A stretch of DNA of 7,777 nucleotides from an uncultured Oscillospiraceae bacterium (lineage in GTDB: Bacteria > Bacillota_A > Clostridia > Oscillospirales > Oscillospiraceae), in the NCBI GenBank assembly GCA_934635515.1, contig CAKTZK010000068.1:1-7777 (forward strand). The letters are read 5' to 3'. Both the position numbers and the translations under genes were made by a program. How positions within the stretch are numbered: position 1 is the stretch's first letter; each line of letters begins with the position of its first letter. Of this stretch, positions 5,116 through 7,777 are shown piece by piece. Under the pieces are notes generated by a model, which saw only the letters and a list, made by a program, of their open reading frames with translations, was not told where the DNA came from and did not search any database.

Positions 5116-5132
5116 GCCTCCGCCCCTCATGC
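5103..5132. repeat. Perfect 10-bp palindrome within the second repeat block
   Basis: GCATGAGGGG (5103-5112) and CCCCTCATGC (5123-5132) are exact reverse complements around a 10-base loop. There is no T tract on either side, so it is not a terminator. It overlaps the 3' end of family C copy 2 and may form an alternative fold with it; copy 1 has no equivalent. Confidence 0.7.
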
Positions 5133-5140
5133 AAAAGATG

Positions 5141-5189
5141 TCATTGCGCGGGCGCAAAGCGCCCGCGGCGATCCGCGTCCCCCGTCCCC
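5141..5189. repeat. Dispersed palindromic repeat, family A copy 2
   Basis: TCATTGCG head and a 23-base tail (5167-5189) matching 20 of 23 bases of 1612-1634, but with a different core: CGCGGGCGC 5147-5155 and GCGCCCGCG 5159-5167 form a perfect 9-bp stem with an AAA loop. Same ends with a different hairpin suggests that the ends define the element. Confidence 0.75.
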
Positions 5190-5204
5190 ACTTTGCCCCT
5201 TGTC

Positions 5205-5233
5205 TTGCCCCCGATCCCGATCTGTGGTATACT
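5205..5233 (+). promoter_or_regulatory. Extended -10 promoter of the YhhN-family gene
   Basis: TTGCCC (5205-5210), 17-base spacer, TATACT (5228-5233), with TGG just before the -10, which makes an extended -10 (TGn) element compensating for the weaker -35. It lies 16 bases past repeat family A copy 2. Confidence 0.65.
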
Positions 5234-5274
5234 AACCTTAGCCATATCCACACGGACACGATAAGGAGACCGCC

Positions 5275-5928
5275 ATGCAATTTGTTCTGATCCCCTTTGC
5301 CCTGTGCTTTTTGCTCTATATCCGCCAGGAAAATCGATACCGCTTCCGGGCTGCCACCGCTCTGAAGGTCACCCTCACCCTCACGCTGGCCCTGTGTTTG
5401 CTGGTGGCGCTGCTGCGTCGGTATTCCCCGGTACTGCTGGCGGCGAATCTGGGTATGGTGCTGTGTGCCGGAGGGGATTATTTCCTGCAATACATCCGCC
5501 GCAGCCCCGGTAAATTCACCTGCGGCATCCTTCTTTTCAGCCTGGGTCATGTGTGTAACCTGGCGGCGCTGTTTCTGCTGGGACCGTTTCACTGGAGCGG
5601 CCTGGCAGTGCTGGCGGCTCTGCTGGCTCTGGCCTTAGCCCTTAAAGGCGTGGGCCGGTGGGACACCTCGGAAAACGACCCTTGGCTCACCATTTATATT
5701 GTGCTGGTGGCTATGACGGCGGCCAAGAGCCTTTCAGCGGCCATCGCCTTCGCCGGAGCGCCGGGGAGCCTTCTGCTGGGCCTGGGCGGGCTGCTGTTCT
5801 TCCTGTCGGACATGGTCCTGGGGATCTGGAACTACCAAAAGGACCACATCCTCCTGGCGGATCTGAACTGGCTGCTGTATTTCTCCGGTCAATTTCTCCT
5901 GTGCGCCGGGTATATCGCCGCAGCATGA
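5275..5928 (+). CDS. YhhN/TMEM86 family integral membrane protein (lysoplasmalogenase-like)
   Basis: 217 residues, ATG at 5275 with AAGGAG at 5262-5267. It is very hydrophobic with about seven to eight predicted membrane segments and short charged loops. Family landmarks: a conserved Lys in segment 2 (Lys31), GGDYFLQ with Asp68, a Phe/Gly then His patch (GILLFSLGH, His92), a second conserved acidic site FFLSD (Asp179), and the C-terminal Tyr/Gln segment (LYFSGQ, Gln206). These two membrane aspartates are the typical conserved sites. Animal TMEM86B hydrolyses the vinyl-ether bond of lysoplasmalogens, and some bacterial relatives have been assigned similar activity; many anaerobic Clostridia make plasmalogens, so such a role would make sense here, but substrate is not proven by sequence. 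It has its own promoter; no terminator was found after its stop, so some readthrough into the surface-protein gene is possible. Confidence 0.85.
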   Translation: MQFVLIPFALCFLLYIRQENRYRFRAATALKVTLTLTLALCLLVALLRRYSPVLLAANLGMVLCAGGDYFLQYIRRSPGKFTCGILLFSLGHVCNLAALFLLGPFHWSGLAVLAALLALALALKGVGRWDTSENDPWLTIYIVLVAMTAAKSLSAAIAFAGAPGSLLLGLGGLLFFLSDMVLGIWNYQKDHILLADLNWLLYFSGQFLLCAGYIAAA

Positions 5929-5983
5929 TATGTGCAGATCGTATATGTTAAATATTCTTAACAAACGAAAAACAACAAAATAG

Positions 5984-6012
5984 TTGTGTTGTGCGCTTTT
6001 ATATGCTACGAT
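5984..6012 (+). promoter_or_regulatory. Candidate promoter of the surface-protein gene
   Basis: TTGTGT (5984-5989), 17-base spacer and TACGAT (6007-6012). Start expected near 6019, leaving a 70-base leader. An upstream dyad TGTTAA-N6-TTAACA (5946-5963) and an A-rich tract (5966-5980) could serve as regulator site or UP element; this is inference. Confidence 0.55.
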
Positions 6013-6022
6013 GAAATTACCT

Positions 6023-6065
6023 GAAAAGAACGCAAGAGTGAGGACAGGCCTTACCGCGTCTTTTC
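6023..6065 (+). promoter_or_regulatory. Structured 5' leader hairpin of the surface-protein mRNA
   Basis: GAAAAGA (6023-6029) plus CGC (6031-6033) pair with GCG (6056-6058) plus TCTTTTC (6059-6065), with one bulged A at 6030. Inside, GTGAGG (6038-6043) pairs with CCTTAC (6049-6054) with one wobble. It starts a few bases after the predicted transcript start and has no T tract after it, so it is not a terminator. I do not recognise a known riboswitch. It may stabilise the mRNA 5' end or control translation. Confidence 0.5.
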
Positions 6066-6091
6066 AAAATCAAAAAAAGGAGTATAAGGGA

Positions 6092-7777
6092 ATGAAAAAG
6101 AGACTTTCTGCGGTCCTATTGGCGCTGGTCATGGCGTTCTGCCTGCTGCCGGCTGCCGCCTTTGCCGTGGGGACCGATGCGGCGACCTGCGGTGATGACA
6201 GCTATCCCACGCTTGCCGATGCCGTTGCGGCGGAAGCGGGCAATAAGGGGGCGCTGATCGTTCTGCAAAAGAATGTGGAAGAGAAGATCACGATCCCCGC
6301 CGGCGCCGACCTGGTGCTGGATCTGAACGGCCACGAGCTGAAGGCTGCGGCCGGCTCCGCCGTCACCGTGGATGGCGGCAAGCTGACGGTGCAGGACAGC
6401 ACCGCCGTGCAGGATTATGACTACAGCGGAGAGGTGCCTGCCGTTAAGTACACGGGCGGCGCCATCGTGGCTGTGAAAAACGACGGCACGGACAGGGCAG
6501 ACGGCGTTAAGGTCGTCAATGGCGGTGAGTTCACCCTTCTGAGCGGCAAGGTCAGCGGCCGGAATATCGGTGTCAGCGCATTGGGCAACCTTGCCGCCGG
6601 TGCCGACCGTGCGGCCATCGCCTCCAAGGCCTATATCAAGGGCGGCTATGTAGTGTGTCAGGAGTACGGCGTCAGCCCCCAGGGTAAGGGCGCGTATATT
6701 TCCATAGAAGATGAGGCCTTTATCGAAGCCCTGGATAACGCCGCCGTGGCCGGCAACGGCAATGTGACCGAGACGGAGGATCGCGGCGGCACCACCATCG
6801 ACATTAGCGGCGGCGTGATCGTCAGCCATATCCAGTCGAACGGCTATATCGCCTGCGGCATTTATCACCCCCAGGCGGGTACGCTGAATATTACCGGCGG
6901 CATGATCTACGCTGAAAACGGCGTGGGGATCCTGCTGCGTGCCGGCCAGCTTCACATGACCGGCGGCCTCCTGGTGACCACCGGTGATGTCACCGGCGGA
7001 GTGGGCGATTCCAGCGCGGTCATCGGCTGCGACGGTATCCTTGTGGAAGGCGCTCCCAGCAAATATCCCGGCATTGTAGACGGCGGCCTGGATGCCGTTA
7101 TCGGCGGGGATGCGATCATCTTCCCGCAGTACGGCCGCACGATGCACCTTGATAAGGTGGACGTCAACGGCGTGGAAAAGGGCACTCTTGTAGTAGAGGG
7201 CGGTCTGTATAATGACGACAGCGCCAAGAATTACCTGTCCTCTGACCTTTTCTACCAGGCTGCGGTCACCTATGAGTATGAAGACGGCAGCAGCTTCACA
7301 GTGTATAGCTATTATCCCACCGAGGAGGCAGCCGTTCTGGATACGGTGACCGGCGATGGCAGAACCGTTGAGATCACCTATGTCCAGCCGTGGGGCGACA
7401 GTGAAGTCCCGGTGGAAGTGGACTATCTCGATGCCGACGGCACACTGATCTACAGCACCCAGTATATGCTCCCCCGGGAGACGGATCAGCTCTGGACCCT
7501 GCCTGTGCTCGAGGATGCCGAGGGCAAGCGTCATGTGGGCTGGACGGTTGAGCCCAACGGCGATGTCTATACGGAGTACACCCTGAATAGTCTGAGAGAG
7601 AAGTATGTATTCACCGCTGTCTGGGCGGATACCGCCAAAGTCACCTTCGACTATGGTTATGACGGAAAGACCGACACCAAGACCGTCCTTGTAGGCGAGA
7701 CCGTGGAGATGACCGAGCCCTCTCGGGACGGTTACATTTTCAAGGGCTGGCTGGTCAATGGCGCTACCCTGCACAAG
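6092..7777 (+). CDS. Secreted surface/adhesin-like protein, beta-helix region plus InlB-type repeats (3' end outside window)
   Basis: ATG at 6092 with AAAGGAG at 6076-6082; the frame is open for 562 codons to the last base. It begins with a signal peptide (MKKR, hydrophobic core, A23-F24-A25 cleavage motif). Residues about 30-390 are Gly-rich short beta strands of the LDLNGHELKA...VTVDGGKLTVQDS kind, with repeated GG-x-(L/V/I) turns, as in right-handed parallel beta-helix proteins. From about 392 the character changes to Tyr/Asp/Glu-rich beta repeats; residues 515-555 (AKVTFDYGYDGK to GYIFKGW) match the Listeria-Bacteroides/InlB B-repeat type (Flg_new), and an earlier, more diverged copy spans about 441-510. 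Such proteins are exported and held on the wall for adhesion or glycan contact. The anchor (SLH, LPXTG or other) would lie past the window edge. No catalytic residues are evident. Confidence 0.88.
   Translation, partial: MKKRLSAVLLALVMAFCLLPAAAFAVGTDAATCGDDSYPTLADAVAAEAGNKGALIVLQKNVEEKITIPAGADLVLDLNGHELKAAAGSAVTVDGGKLTVQDSTAVQDYDYSGEVPAVKYTGGAIVAVKNDGTDRADGVKVVNGGEFTLLSGKVSGRNIGVSALGNLAAGADRAAIASKAYIKGGYVVCQEYGVSPQGKGAYISIEDEAFIEALDNAAVAGNGNVTETEDRGGTTIDISGGVIVSHIQSNGYIACGIYHPQAGTLNITGGMIYAENGVGILLRAGQLHMTGGLLVTTGDVTGGVGDSSAVIGCDGILVEGAPSKYPGIVDGGLDAVIGGDAIIFPQYGRTMHLDKVDVNGVEKGTLVVEGGLYNDDSAKNYLSSDLFYQAAVTYEYEDGSSFTVYSYYPTEEAAVLDTVTGDGRTVEITYVQPWGDSEVPVEVDYLDADGTLIYSTQYMLPRETDQLWTLPVLEDAEGKRHVGWTVEPNGDVYTEYTLNSLREKYVFTAVWADTAKVTFDYGYDGKTDTKTVLVGETVEMTEPSRDGYIFKGWLVNGATLHK

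Noticed and set aside
4967..5290. 107-codon plus-strand frame spanning the flavodiiron 3' end and second repeat block
   Set aside because: It overlaps the real gene in another frame, crosses a terminator and repeats, and starts without an RBS.
6116..7774. 552-codon open frame on the minus strand opposite the surface-protein gene
   Set aside because: It lies in an antisense frame of a gene with signal peptide, RBS and recognisable repeats. Its His/Ala/Gly/Val/Ile-rich composition is that of a reverse-complement shadow of Gly/Asp/Thr-rich GC-biased codons, and it has no domain I recognise.

Overview
The window reads as a chromosomal segment from a GC-rich, Gram-positive anaerobe. The best fit is a gut Clostridia species of the Oscillospiraceae/Ruminococcaceae type. 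The reasons are a Firmicutes-style infC-rpmI-rplT operon with an attenuator leader, strong AGGAGG-type ribosome binding sites, sigma-A-like promoters, a flavodiiron protein with a short rubredoxin tail (anaerobe oxygen defence), a VanY-type carboxypeptidase, and a large secreted beta-helix/InlB-repeat surface protein. The species assignment is inference. No rRNA, tRNA, CRISPR array, transposase or phage gene was seen.

Layout: (1) 1-1570, plus strand: the 3' part of a sugar-phosphate nucleotidyltransferase gene, then a membrane-anchored D,D-carboxypeptidase 18 bases downstream, then a clear terminator. (2) 1571-1775: no gene, but a block of short dispersed palindromic repeats. (3) 1786-2000, minus strand: a 37-residue Asn/Gln-rich protein with its own terminator, a strong RBS and a forespore-like (sigma-F/G) promoter candidate. 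It is back-to-back with (4) 2021-3407, plus strand: a sigma-A promoter, an L20-leader-like attenuator, infC starting at AUU, rpmI, rplT and a terminator. (5) 3408-3600: no gene, three strong palindromes. (6) 3612-5052: promoter, flavodiiron protein with rubredoxin-like tail, terminator. (7) 5062-5189: a second block of the same repeat families as in (2), in the opposite order. (8) 5205-5928: extended -10 promoter and a YhhN/TMEM86-family membrane protein. (9) 5984-7777: promoter, a leader that can fold into a long hairpin, and the first 562 codons of a secreted repeat protein that runs off the window.

How the genes relate: the nucleotidyltransferase and carboxypeptidase look like one cell-envelope transcription unit. 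The infC operon makes initiation factor 3 and ribosomal proteins L35 and L20, and its leader carries a terminator plus an upstream segment complementary to the terminator's 5' arm, as expected for L20 feedback control. The flavodiiron, YhhN and surface-protein genes are separate single-gene units. No single new multi-gene system is evident. The points most worth a second look are the small N/Q-rich gene with its sporulation-like promoter, and the two intergenic repeat blocks whose hairpins show a compensatory base-pair change.
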